From contig JAFTMI010000005.1 of NCBI GenBank assembly GCA_017452505.1, positions 1-61,716 of the forward strand: DNA of 61,716 bases, given 5' to 3'. Origin of the DNA: Oscillospiraceae bacterium. GTDB taxonomy: Bacteria; Bacillota; Clostridia; Oscillospirales; Oscillospiraceae. The position numbers and the translations under genes were made by a program. The stretch's first letter is position 1. The number at the start of each line of letters is the position of its first letter. Shown here in pieces: positions 1 to 8,104 of the stretch. The notes beneath the pieces are model-generated. The model saw only the letters and a list, made by a program, of their open reading frames with translations, made no database searches and was not told where the DNA came from.

Positions 1-2
1 GT

Positions 3-488
3 GGCCAGATCAACAAGAACGAGCAGGTCGAGATCGTCGGTCTGCGCGAGGAGAAGAAGAGCACTGTCGTTACCGACATCGAGATGTTCCACAAGCTGTT
101 GGACTACGCAGAAGCTGGTGACAACATCGGCGCTCTGCTGCGTGGTGTTGACAAGAAGGAAATCGAGCGCGGCCAGGTTCTGTGCCAGCCCGGTTCCATC
201 AAGCCTCTGACCAAGTTCGCTGGCCAGGTTTACGTCCTGTCCAAGGAAGAAGGCGGCCGTCATACTCCTTTCTTCAACAACTACCGTCCTCAGTTCTACT
301 TCCGTACCACCGACGTTACCGGCATCATCAGCCTGCCCGAGGGCACTGAGATGTGCATGCCCGGCGATAACGTTGTTATGAACGTTGAGCTGATCACCCC
401 CATCGCTATCGAGAAGGGCCTGCGTTTCGCTATCCGTGAAGGCGGCCGTACCGTTGGTTCCGGCGTTGTTACTGAGATCTACGAGTAA
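3..488 (+). CDS. tuf: Elongation factor Tu, C-terminal part (5' end outside window)
   Basis: EF-Tu delivers aminoacyl-tRNA to the ribosome as a GTP complex in the cytoplasm. The frame is open from the first bases and lacks a start, so the gene is cut by the window edge. About 161 residues remain, covering domains II and III: the [13 protein letters not shown] stretch, FTEF-equivalent [32 protein letters not shown] and the C-terminal [13 protein letters not shown]. The G domain is missing only because it lies upstream. A strong terminator follows the TAA at once, so this is the end of a transcription unit. A second, shorter reading from an internal ATG at 84 is not a real start. Identity is certain; whether the genome has one or two tuf copies cannot be told. 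Confidence 0.97.
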   Translation, partial: GQINKNEQVEIVGLREEKKSTVVTDIEMFHKLLDYAEAGDNIGALLRGVDKKEIERGQVLCQPGSIKPLTKFAGQVYVLSKEEGGRHTPFFNNYRPQFYFRTTDVTGIISLPEGTEMCMPGDNVVMNVELITPIAIEKGLRFAIREGGRTVGSGVVTEIYE

Positions 489-510
489 TCAATAGCTTTC
501 TAAAAACAAA

Positions 511-541
511 AACCTCCAGTCTTCGGACTGGAGGTTTTTTA
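511..541 (+). terminator. Rho-independent terminator after tuf
   Basis: Stem AACCTCCAGTC / GACTGGAGGTT with a TTCG loop, followed by a run of T. It sits 23 bases after the tuf stop codon. Confidence 0.93.
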
Positions 542-556
542 TTTACAATTTGGCTA

Positions 557-585
557 TGGTCAAAACAGGTTTCTTCTGTTATAAT
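557..585 (+). promoter_or_regulatory. Sigma-A type promoter of the decayed DUF1538 locus
   Basis: TGGTCA, 17-base spacer, TATAAT (580-585). It lies about 40 bases upstream of the TTG that opens the broken gene at 625. The promoter looks intact although the gene is not. Confidence 0.6.
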
Positions 586-624
586 ATATAAAATGAAAAT
601 GCATGTTCGGGAGTAGGTGAAAAT

Positions 625-1221
625 TTGAAAGAACTGAAGTCGAAAATTATAGAAGCGCTGATCTCTGCACTGCCGATTACAGCCATTGTGTATTTGTTAA
701 GTCTGACACCTTGGTTTAACTTTTCCGGTGCAGAGCTGATTACCTTTACTGTGGGCGCTGTGATGCTGGTTTTGGGCATCGGTCTTTTTAATATGGGCGC
801 AGACCTGGCAATGACCCCCATCGGTACCCATGTGGGCTCCGGCCTTTCCCGGCAAAAGAATCTGCCCCTGCTGTTGGGCGCTTGCTTTGGCTTGGGGCTG
901 CTGATTACAGTGGCTGAGCCGGCGGATCCACGTGCTGAACAGCCAGGTGGAGGAAGTGACCGGCGGCCTTGTGAAGAAAAAATCCATGCTCATCGGCCTG
1001 TGCATCGGCGTAGGCGCGGCGTTGTGAATGAAGATGCAGCGGCTTTCTTTGGCATTACCCTCCATGCGGACAAAGAAATTCTGATGATGGTGGTGGAAAA
1101 AGATATTCGTGACGATGTTCTCAATGCCATCTACAAGGAAATGGGTATGGACAAAAAAGCCAAGGGCATTGCCTTCAGTTTACCTGTGAGCGATGTTGCC
1201 GGCCTGATTCAGCAGAATTAG
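625..1221 (+). pseudogene. Decayed DUF1538 permease joined to the tail of a P-II-like regulator
   Basis: Opening from a TTG, the first ~98 codons match a DUF1538 membrane protein (LPITAIVYLLSL..., VGAVMLVLGIGLFNMGADLAMTPIG, GLGLLITVAEP). At about 922 the frame breaks: the family-like continuation (IHVLNSQVEEVTGGLVKKK, then GLCIGVGAAL) is in the next frame, 923-1027, where it meets TGA. The original frame then carries the last ~60 residues of a P-II-like protein (KEILMMVVEKDI..., KGIAFSLPVSDVAGL). Intact loci of this family usually encode two DUF1538 units followed by P-II, so this is a remnant with one frameshift and at least one large deletion joining the two genes near 1025. An assembly error in a metagenome contig is the alternative. 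Confidence 0.8.
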
Positions 1222-1263
1222 GCGAAAAAATAACGGGCTGAATAAGAAAGGAAGGTGCTTAAC

Positions 1264-3252
1264 TTGAAAATCCGTAAAATTCTATTAGGGATTCTTTTCG
1301 TGATTTCTGTAACAGTAGGGGTGTTCGCGGAGGAATATTCGGAGCCTGCGCCGGTAATTTGGGATGCAGCGCAAAGCAGCGTTACAATAACAGCTTATCC
1401 CAATTATACAACAAGAGTTACCTATACGGCAGCAACCGCTGGAAGGTATGCTCTGACTTGGAGCACCGCACCGACAAGGCACAGTGTAGATCCTTGGCCG
1501 CAAACATACACGGTCGATGGCACAGAATATGAAGTTGTTGAATTGACGGCAGGGCAGAAGCTCATTATAGATGTTTATTTGGACGAGACAGCAGACCAGA
1601 GCCGCAGCTATGACCAGACGATTAAAATACAACCCTGGGATGGTTCGTTGCTGTTGCCGGACTATCCGTATATTGCAGAGGGTGAAAAGGTTTCTGTGAA
1701 TCTAAGTTCCGGAGAAAGCAAGAATTATCTGTTTCGGGCAAATAAGGACGGATTGTACACCCAAGGTCAGTCGTATAGCTCCCACTCGGTGAACATAAAC
1801 CAGTTGGACGGCTACGAGTCACCGGAAATGGTGACAAGCTGGATGGCCAACAATCAGCAAGGACATGTATACCGCCTGACAGCCGGCAATATATACCTTG
1901 TGGAAGTATCTTCCCGTAGCGGACCGCAGTATGCAGATGAAATTTGGATCCGCGCCGGTGATGCGCCAAAGAACGAATATCCGATTTGGCAGGAAACTGA
2001 AAAGAAGAAGAGTATTTCTTTATCTGCCGGAGAAACAAAGTCATACTATTTTACCCCCGGTCAGACAGGGGAATATGCACTGTATCGGGAGAGTACGCAG
2101 ACAAGCATTCAAATAGTGGGTGAATCGGCGAAAAGGGATTTTAGTGCAGGAAACGGGCAATATCACGGGGAGATTTACACACTGAATGCGGGACAGGAAT
2201 ATGTGATAGAGATTACAGACCGGGTTGGTGGTGTTGCGGAAACGGTATATCTGGAAAAGACCCGGCCGCTCACATCCGCAGAAATTTACCTTGCCCAAAA
2301 TCCCGGTGATGGCCTTTATGTGTTGGCTGTGCGTACAGATCCGTTATATGCCTATGCAGAAGGTGTGCAGTGGAGTATTTCTGACAGCAGCTTATTCAAG
2401 ATATACAATCAGAGCAATGTTGCGTTGGACTTGAAGGCAGTCAAAAGCGGAACGGCAACCATAACGGCAAAAGTTGGAGATATTACCTGTACATATAAGC
2501 TGACAGTTGGCGCGGCAACGAACAGTGGTGGAACAGCTACAAAATCAACCTCGGCCACAATGCTGGGAAGCACACCGACCAAGCCCACACAGCCTGCTGA
2601 GACGGCAACAAAAAAAGAGACTGCAGCTACAGTCGCTCCTATAAAACCCACAGAACAGGAATCGACGCAGCAAACGACTGCTGTCCAGGAAGAAATCTTG
2701 GAGAATGTCCTTTCTCGGCAGACATTTTTGCAGTTGCCGGAGGGGGAAAGTGTAAAAGTTACATTGAATGGCTGCCATCTGGTTGTGGATAAGACTGCAG
2801 TTGAAGCGCTGCTGAAGCAGTCCCAGGCAGAAAGCTTTGCCGCGCAGGTTGAACGCATTGATTTTAGCCGGTTTAGCAATGCCCAGCAGGCAGCTGTGGC
2901 AGGCAGGGAAGTGGGATTTGCGCTGGATCTGAGCATCCGTGGCGATGATGCTGATATTCATAGCTTTGGAGACGGAATAGTTACGGTAAAAATTCCTTTT
3001 GCGCCGGATGCGGGGAAAGCTTGGGGTATCTTCTGTTTGGCAGAAGATGGCAGTGCTGAGTCATTAAACGCGTGGGTAGAAGATGGACAGATATGCTTCG
3101 AAACAAACCACTTTTCTGTGTTTGCGCTTCTTTATAAGCAGGAGGCACAGACTTCTGGCTCTTGGCTAATCTGGGCAGGGATTGGCGCGGCAATTGTTGC
3201 AGTCGGAACAATAGCGGTGATCTTGCTACGGAAAAAGAAGAAAATGGATTAA
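1264..3252 (+). CDS. Secreted, membrane-anchored surface protein with Big-like domain
   Basis: Protein of about 662 residues exported to the cell surface; biochemical role unknown. A signal peptide (KIRKILLGILFVISVTVGVFA) is followed by repeated beta-rich units, each with an LSAGE(T/S)K-Y-F start and a G-Y-L core (about residues 20-340), a bacterial-Ig-like segment (SGTATITAKVG, near 405), a Thr/Pro/Lys linker (420-475), a beta domain ending in NHFSVFAL, and one TM helix with an RKKKK tail near 635-655. I chose the TTG at 1264 because AGGAAGG lies 9 bases before it; the GTG at 1255 abuts the ribosome site. The beta units resemble pre-peptidase-type domains, but I cannot assign a ligand. A terminator follows at 3321. 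Confidence 0.75.
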   Translation: MKIRKILLGILFVISVTVGVFAEEYSEPAPVIWDAAQSSVTITAYPNYTTRVTYTAATAGRYALTWSTAPTRHSVDPWPQTYTVDGTEYEVVELTAGQKLIIDVYLDETADQSRSYDQTIKIQPWDGSLLLPDYPYIAEGEKVSVNLSSGESKNYLFRANKDGLYTQGQSYSSHSVNINQLDGYESPEMVTSWMANNQQGHVYRLTAGNIYLVEVSSRSGPQYADEIWIRAGDAPKNEYPIWQETEKKKSISLSAGETKSYYFTPGQTGEYALYRESTQTSIQIVGESAKRDFSAGNGQYHGEIYTLNAGQEYVIEITDRVGGVAETVYLEKTRPLTSAEIYLAQNPGDGLYVLAVRTDPLYAYAEGVQWSISDSSLFKIYNQSNVALDLKAVKSGTATITAKVGDITCTYKLTVGAATNSGGTATKSTSATMLGSTPTKPTQPAETATKKETAATVAPIKPTEQESTQQTTAVQEEILENVLSRQTFLQLPEGESVKVTLNGCHLVVDKTAVEALLKQSQAESFAAQVERIDFSRFSNAQQAAVAGREVGFALDLSIRGDDADIHSFGDGIVTVKIPFAPDAGKAWGIFCLAEDGSAESLNAWVEDGQICFETNHFSVFALLYKQEAQTSGSWLIWAGIGAAIVAVGTIAVILLRKKKKMD

Positions 3253-3320
3253 ATTTTCTTGGAACTGTATCAAAAAAACCAAACAGAAGCCGAATAACGA
3301 TTGTAAATGACCAAATAGGA

Positions 3321-3348
3321 AAAAGGGGTTGCGAAAAGCAACCCCTTT
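3321..3348 (+). terminator. Terminator between surface protein gene and ABC operon
   Basis: Stem AAAGGGGTTGC / GCAACCCCTTT with a GAAAA loop. The T tract is short, so strength is moderate. Confidence 0.7.
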
Positions 3349-3389
3349 GTGTTATAAAAGACTTATCAAATATTCTTAGGAGGGTGTCA

Positions 3390-4319
3390 ATGGAAGATAT
3401 CATCAAAATTGACAGGCTTTCCAAGGCCTTTGGAGAGGTAAAGGCGGTGCAGGACCTGAGCTTCCGGGTGAAGACAGGGGAGCTGTTTGCCTTTTTGGGT
3501 GTGAACGGCGCAGGTAAGTCCACCACCATTAACATTCTGTGCGGACAGCTGTCCAAGGATGGCGGCAAGGTGGAAATCGACGGCACGGACCTGGACAAAA
3601 ATGTGAATCAGATCAAGGGTGTCCTGGGTGTGGTGTTCCAGGATTCTGTACTGGACAAGGCACTTAGTGTGTATGATAATCTGCAAAGCCGGGCGGCTCT
3701 GTATGGCATTACCGGCAAAGATTTTCAGAAAAGACTGGCAGAGCTCGCTCAGCTGCTGGATTTTGGAGATTTGCTGAAGCGGCCTGTGGGTAAGCTTTCC
3801 GGTGGCCAGCGCAGAAGGATCGACATTGCCCGGGCGCTGCTCCACAGACCCAAGATCCTTATTTTGGACGAGCCCACCACGGGTCTGGATCCCCAGACCC
3901 GGAAACTGCTTTGGAGTGTGATCTCCCGGCTGCGGCAGGAGGAAAGTATGACAGTTTTCCTCACCACCCACTATATGGAGGAGGCAGCAGAGGCAGATTA
4001 TGTGGTGATCCTGGACAGCGGCAAGATCGCCGCCGAAGGTACGCCCCTGGAGCTCAAAAACACCTACACCGGTGACTTTATCACCCTTTACGGGGTGGAC
4101 GAATCGGCTGTTAAGGGATTGGGCGTTGCGTATGCTGCTTTGCGGGATGCTTTCCGTCTGCAGGTGTCCAATACTGCCCAGGCCACAGATTTGATCGTGA
4201 AGCATCCCCATATTTTCACCGATTACGAGATCACAAAGGGAAAGATGGACGATGTGTTTTTGAATGTCACAGGTAAAAAGTTAGAAGGGGGTGGGGAAAA
4301 TGCTGAAAATCTTGATTAA
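3390..4319 (+). CDS. ABC transporter ATP-binding protein (exporter, drug/polysaccharide type)
   Basis: Cytoplasmic ATPase of about 309 residues that powers the permease encoded immediately downstream. Visible motifs: Walker A GVNGAGKST, Q-loop VVFQDSVLD, signature LSGGQRRR, Walker B ILILDEPTTGLDP, H-loop TTHYMEEA. The C-terminal ~80 residues (YEITKGKMDDVFLNVTGK) are the tail typical of DrrA/CcmA-like exporters of the ABC-2 group. Start ATG at 3390 follows AGGAGGGTG with good spacing; the longer open frame upstream runs through the terminator. The gene overlaps the permease by 20 bases, implying coupled translation. The substrate cannot be inferred from sequence. Confidence 0.92.
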   Translation: MEDIIKIDRLSKAFGEVKAVQDLSFRVKTGELFAFLGVNGAGKSTTINILCGQLSKDGGKVEIDGTDLDKNVNQIKGVLGVVFQDSVLDKALSVYDNLQSRAALYGITGKDFQKRLAELAQLLDFGDLLKRPVGKLSGGQRRRIDIARALLHRPKILILDEPTTGLDPQTRKLLWSVISRLRQEESMTVFLTTHYMEEAAEADYVVILDSGKIAAEGTPLELKNTYTGDFITLYGVDESAVKGLGVAYAALRDAFRLQVSNTAQATDLIVKHPHIFTDYEITKGKMDDVFLNVTGKKLEGGGENAENLD

Positions 4320-5193
4320 ACGGAATGTAAAGCTGTTTTTCAAGGATAAGGGTATGTTCCTCACGGCCTTGATCACCCCCGCTATTTTGCTGGTGCTGTA
4401 TGCTACATTCTTAGGAAATGTCTACCGGGATTCCTTCACGATGAACCTGCCGGAAACGGTGAAACTTCCGGAAAAATTGTTGGATGGCCTGGTAGGCGGT
4501 CAGCTGATCTCTTCTTTGCTGGCGGTGTCCTGCGTGACCGTGGCTTTCTGCTCCAACTTTCTGATGGTGCAGGATAAGGCCATCGGCACCATTAAGGATC
4601 TGCGGATATCCCCGGTAAAAGCATCGGCCCTGTCCTTAAGCTACTACATTGCAACGTTACTATCAACCTTGCTGATCTGCCTGGTGGCAACCGGGCTTTG
4701 CCTGGGCTATTTGGCAGCAACGGGCTGGTACTTGTCTGTGAGCGATGTGCTGTACCTGCTGCTGGATGTGGTACTGTTGGTGCTGTTTGGAACGGCTCTG
4801 TCTTCGGTCATCAACCTGTTTCTGTCCTCTCAGGGACAAATTTCCGCGGTGGGCACCATCGTCAGCTCCGGATACGGATTTATCTGTGGCGCATATATGC
4901 CCATTTCTTCCTTTAGCCCGGGTCTGCAGAAGGTGATCTCTTTTCTGCCCGGCACCTACGGAACGGCACTGACCCGCAACCACGCCATGCAGGGTGCATT
5001 GGCGGAAATGAAAACAGAAGGTATCCCGGCAGAGCTGATTGAAGAACTGAAAGATGCCTTGGATTGCAACCTGTATTTCTTTGAAAAACAGGTGAGGTTG
5101 CCGGCAATGTACGGCATTCTTGTTGCAACAATTATAATTTTGATAGTGGTATACATCCTGCTGAATCAATTACAAAATAAAAGAAGTCGCTGA
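4300..5193 (+). CDS. ABC-2 type transporter permease
   Basis: Membrane subunit of about 297 residues, partner of the preceding ATPase. Hydrophobic segments: MFLTALITPAILLVLYA near the start, LISSLLAVSCVTVAFC, the YIATLLSTLLICLVATGLCLGYL pair, VLYLLLDVVLLVLFGTAL, a segment near YGFICGAYMPISS, and a C-terminal ILVATIIILIVVYILL helix. That is the six-helix ABC-2 layout with a large loop after helix 1. ATG 4300 was chosen because AGAAGGGGG precedes it; the GTG at 4291 lies inside the ribosome site. The stop codon is within the terminator hairpin. Function: export of an unknown substrate. Confidence 0.9.
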   Translation: MLKILIKRNVKLFFKDKGMFLTALITPAILLVLYATFLGNVYRDSFTMNLPETVKLPEKLLDGLVGGQLISSLLAVSCVTVAFCSNFLMVQDKAIGTIKDLRISPVKASALSLSYYIATLLSTLLICLVATGLCLGYLAATGWYLSVSDVLYLLLDVVLLVLFGTALSSVINLFLSSQGQISAVGTIVSSGYGFICGAYMPISSFSPGLQKVISFLPGTYGTALTRNHAMQGALAEMKTEGIPAELIEELKDALDCNLYFFEKQVRLPAMYGILVATIIILIVVYILLNQLQNKRSR

Positions 5194-5215
5194 CAATCGT
5201 CAGCGACTTCTTTTG
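5181..5215 (+). terminator. Terminator of the ABC operon
   Basis: Stem AAGAAGTCGCTGAC / GTCAGCGACTTCTTTT with a short AATC loop. The permease TGA lies in its left arm, and it also faces the convergent alkaline phosphatase gene. Confidence 0.88.
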
Positions 5216-5220
5216 TGGAA

Positions 5221-7359
5221 TTATTTTAGTCCGGCGTCTTTCAGAACGCTGTAGGGTACATAGAAAGTTCCCTTAGTAGCCTGCTCGGAGCTGTCCAGTA
5301 CGAAAAGTGCCTTGGGAATGGCATTGCCGATCTTGGGGATATCCTTTGTAACACCGTTCAAAGTATAGGTGGTAGCATTGCGGCTAATGGCAAGTCCACC
5401 GTTTTTGTAAGTGTTGCAGTTGTACTTAGCGTAGTAGTTTTCGTGGGTGGTGTCTGCAAAAATCAGCTCGCCGCCGTAATTTCCGGAGAAGGTTTGGTTG
5501 TTGTATTTGCCAACTGCCACAAACAGGGAGTTGGTGGCGGCGTCCAAAGAACCCAGCTTCAAAACCTTGGCAAGGGCGGGGGCGATTTTGGTGTTGTCGA
5601 TGGTGTAGTCGTTGTTCAGCGCAGAGGATTTATACCAAGTCATATCGCCGCTTTCGTTCTTTGCGTAGTATTCGTTGGAGCCGGTGCGGATTTTCCCTGC
5701 TGCAGTGGGAAGACCCATAGCGGTGAGCAGATCGTTCCGAACCTCTGCCGGTGCATACAGGGAGATGGGAACTGCCATATCGGTATGTTCACCCTGTAAG
5801 GCCATTTTGGAGGTGTCTGCGCCGGCCTTGGTCAGCAGATCCTTGTAAGCGGTAAAGCCGGTTTCGCTGGTAATGGTGGTGTCGCCTATTTTGCCGGTGA
5901 TAATGCTTTCAATGAGGACTTTCTCACAGGCTTCAATGCCGGAGAAGCCACCGGAATCGTGGTCGGGAACGGCGATGACGATGGTGTCGCCCCGTTTTTC
6001 AGCCCAGTTAACGCAGTAGCCGAAAGCCTCGTCGTAGGCTAAGTATTCACCCACAGCACCACGCAGACAACCTCCCTCAGCGGCATTGTCCAATGCGCCG
6101 CCTTCGATCATCAGGAAGAAGCCGTCCGGGTCATTGATATTGTCGCCCAAAACCTTCAGCGCGGCTTTGGTCATATCCAGCAGGGAGGGCTGTTCAGCGG
6201 ATTCAGCTGCATCCACATCGTAGGTGATGCGGTCAGCGGCCCGGTCATTTTCCGTGGTCTTGCCTGCGCCCAAGATGGCTGCCCAAAGCTTTTTGGTGGT
6301 AGCGCTGTTGGCTTTGGACAAAAGCTCAGTTTTGTTCCGGGCAATGGTGTAACCCACGGTGGAGGCGGAAAGGTCGGGATGGGAAGTGGGGTATTCCTTG
6401 TACTTATCACCGTAGAGCGTGCCTTCGCCGATGACCACGTCAATGCCGCTGAGCAGACTTTGGAAGCTGTTGTCCTGGTACTCATAGCGGTAGATGGAGT
6501 GGCTGGTGAAGAAGGCCTGGGGGGTTGCGTCCATATAGGATTTGGTGGTCACAAGGCCGGTGGCCATGCCGTTCATCCGGGCAAGCTCTGTGATAGATGC
6601 CTTGGGCTTTTTCTTTTCGTTCAGACCCAGGAAAGTATACTGGGTTTTGTAGCCGGTTGCCAGAGCAGTGCCGGCAGCAGCGGAGTCAGTTATATAGGAT
6701 TTGGGGTTGTTTTCAGCACCGTGGTTGACGGTCAGCAGGGTGTTGGCAGAGCCGACCAGCAGCTCATTTAAGTACAGGCCGTTTACATTACTCTTACCCA
6801 GGCCGGCCAGCAGGTTGCCGGTGACTTGGGTCTTGGCTCCGGCAAGCTTGTTGATGCCCTGAGCCTGCATAGTCTGCTTGACTTTGTTAGCCAAAGTGAA
6901 ATTATCATAGCCACCGCCATCGGCGATCATAAAGATGACATTTTTGACACCCTGCTTGGGGGCTGCCGTAGTGGGTTTTTCGGTAGCTGCAGGATTGGTG
7001 GGAGCGGAAGTTGCCTTGGTTTCGGCAGGCTTGGTGGCAGCGGTTGCCTTGGTTTCAGCAGGCTTTTTGGTTGCGGTTGCTGCAGGCTTTTTTGTGGCAA
7101 CAGGCCGGGTAACGGCAGGCTTTTTCGTTGCCGAGGGCTTGGTGGATTCGGTGGAATCTGCCCCTTCGGTAGGTTTTGCGGATTCGTCAGACGATTCCGT
7201 TTCAGTGGGGGCTACAGATTCTTCAGTGGGTGCTACAGTTGCTGCAGTAGTAGCGGTGGGTTCGGTGGCAGGTGCAGACTTCTTGCAGCCGGGAAGTGTC
7301 AGAAGGGAGAACGCCAGGATCAAGGCGACCCACCTGACGAGCCAATGTTTATGGTTCAT
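5221..7359 (-). CDS. Alkaline phosphatase family lipoprotein
   Basis: Phosphomonoesterase of the PhoA fold, anchored to the outer face of the membrane to release phosphate. The protein has 712 residues: a lipoprotein signal with lipobox LPGC (Cys25), a ~105-residue Thr/Ala/Lys/Pro linker, then the catalytic domain starting NVIFMIADGGGYDN (metal Asp). The nucleophile motif is seen as YITDSAAAGTALATGYKT, followed by metal-site motifs DGFFLMIEGGALDNAAE, AVPDHDSGG and LQGEHTDMAVPI. A -10 TATAAT lies at 7398-7393 on this strand with only a weak -35. The gene converges on the ABC operon. The linker resembles those in the surface proteins at 1264 and 40545. Substrate preference (mono- or diester) is not decidable. 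Confidence 0.9.
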   Translation of the reverse strand: MNHKHWLVRWVALILAFSLLTLPGCKKSAPATEPTATTAATVAPTEESVAPTETESSDESAKPTEGADSTESTKPSATKKPAVTRPVATKKPAATATKKPAETKATAATKPAETKATSAPTNPAATEKPTTAAPKQGVKNVIFMIADGGGYDNFTLANKVKQTMQAQGINKLAGAKTQVTGNLLAGLGKSNVNGLYLNELLVGSANTLLTVNHGAENNPKSYITDSAAAGTALATGYKTQYTFLGLNEKKKPKASITELARMNGMATGLVTTKSYMDATPQAFFTSHSIYRYEYQDNSFQSLLSGIDVVIGEGTLYGDKYKEYPTSHPDLSASTVGYTIARNKTELLSKANSATTKKLWAAILGAGKTTENDRAADRITYDVDAAESAEQPSLLDMTKAALKVLGDNINDPDGFFLMIEGGALDNAAEGGCLRGAVGEYLAYDEAFGYCVNWAEKRGDTIVIAVPDHDSGGFSGIEACEKVLIESIITGKIGDTTITSETGFTAYKDLLTKAGADTSKMALQGEHTDMAVPISLYAPAEVRNDLLTAMGLPTAAGKIRTGSNEYYAKNESGDMTWYKSSALNNDYTIDNTKIAPALAKVLKLGSLDAATNSLFVAVGKYNNQTFSGNYGGELIFADTTHENYYAKYNCNTYKNGGLAISRNATTYTLNGVTKDIPKIGNAIPKALFVLDSSEQATKGTFYVPYSVLKDAGLK

Positions 7360-7431
7360 AAAAATCCCCTTTCTCTGTGATAGAATGTTTTTATTATAGC
7401 ATTGATACCCCCAAAAAGGAATAGGAAAAAT

Positions 7432-7461
7432 AAAAAAGCACCGCGATTGCGGTGCTTTTTT
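7432..7461. terminator. Symmetric hairpin ending rnpB, upstream of phoA
   Basis: AAAAAAGCACCGC-GATT-GCGGTGCTTTTTT reads as a terminator on either strand. On the minus strand it ends the RNase P RNA. Confidence 0.85.
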
Positions 7462-7462
7462 A

Positions 7463-7987
7463 TACGATCGGGTCTATAAGCCGGGTTCTGTCTTGACAGC
7501 CATCTATCTACTTCCGCAATTGCTCACGGAATGCAGCCGCCTCCTCGGAACGGTCGGGCAAACCTATTGTTCCTCCACGGCGTTGCTCCGGATAGAGTTT
7601 ACATCGTACTAAGGGGCACTACTTGAAAGAATTTTTGTCGGAGCAGCGGATTTTTTGACCCAGCTCTGTGCTTTGAAAATCTTGAAATACACAAAGTATT
7701 CCTGCGATTGTCAAAGCTTGATCTGAGCCAAAATCTCTCGCTGTCCGCCGAAAAATTATTTCTGCGAAGCGCCCAACCTATGTCTCCATAGGCCGGGTGG
7801 GCTCTTACCCCACCTTTTCACCCTTGCTTGGGGATTCCTTTGGAATCCCCAAGCGGTATATCTCTGTTGCACTTGTCCTGGGGTCACCCCCGGCGGGCGT
7901 TACCCGTTATCCTTGCCCTGTGGAGCCCGGACTTTCCTCACCTGAGTCCCGTTGGGGGCTCAGCCGCGGCTGTCCGACCCGGTCGCC
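7463..7987 (-). ncRNA. rnpB: RNase P RNA, type A, with an extra hairpin
   Basis: Catalytic RNA that trims tRNA 5' leaders. Read on the minus strand it shows the conserved core: GAGGAAAGTCCGGGCTCC near the 5' end, the GGGTGAAAAGGTG...GGTAAGAGC block, GTAAACTC, GTGAGCAATTGCGG and the 3' ACAGAACCCGGCTTATAGAC. P12 (7773-7796) is intact with a GAGA loop. At about 525 nt it is longer than the usual 350-400; the excess is a 157-nt hairpin directly 3' of P12. The promoter is consensus and back-to-back with that of murD. In the P15 loop, where many bacteria have GGU for the tRNA CCA end, I read GAGGAGGC. Both tRNAs in this window carry an encoded CCA. Confidence 0.95.
7616..7772. repeat. Long imperfect palindrome inserted in RNase P RNA
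   Basis: Closed by GCGC/GUGC in the RNA. The two arms (about 7616-7685 and 7700-7772) are imperfect inverse complements over most of their length; matching blocks include TCCGCTG..CCG / CGG..CAGCGGA, AAAAATT / AATTTTT and CAAAGC / GCTTTG. The tip lies around 7686-7699. It is AT-richer than the rnpB core and falls exactly between P12 and the conserved GTAAAC. This is the form expected of a palindromic (REP/MITE-like) element or a lineage-specific helix. I saw no second copy in this window. Confidence 0.7.
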
Positions 7988-7992
7988 CAAAT

Positions 7993-8021
7993 ATTGTAAC
8001 CCATTGCACGCCAATTGTCAA
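7993..8021 (-). promoter_or_regulatory. rnpB promoter
   Basis: TTGACA (8021-8016), 17-base spacer, TACAAT (7998-7993) on the minus strand. The expected start is a G near 7986, which agrees with the first paired bases of P1. Confidence 0.88.
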
Positions 8022-8026
8022 ACATC

Positions 8027-8055
8027 TTGCAAAATTGCAGCAGAAAGGATATACT
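8027..8055 (+). promoter_or_regulatory. murD-ispD-ispF promoter
   Basis: TTGCAA (8027-8032), 17 bases, TATACT (8050-8055). Its -35 box is only five bases from the -35 of rnpB on the other strand. Confidence 0.85.
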
Positions 8056-8104
8056 ATAAAGTAAGAAAGCAGAAATCCCCATTATGGAGAGGAAGACCTT
8101 GATT

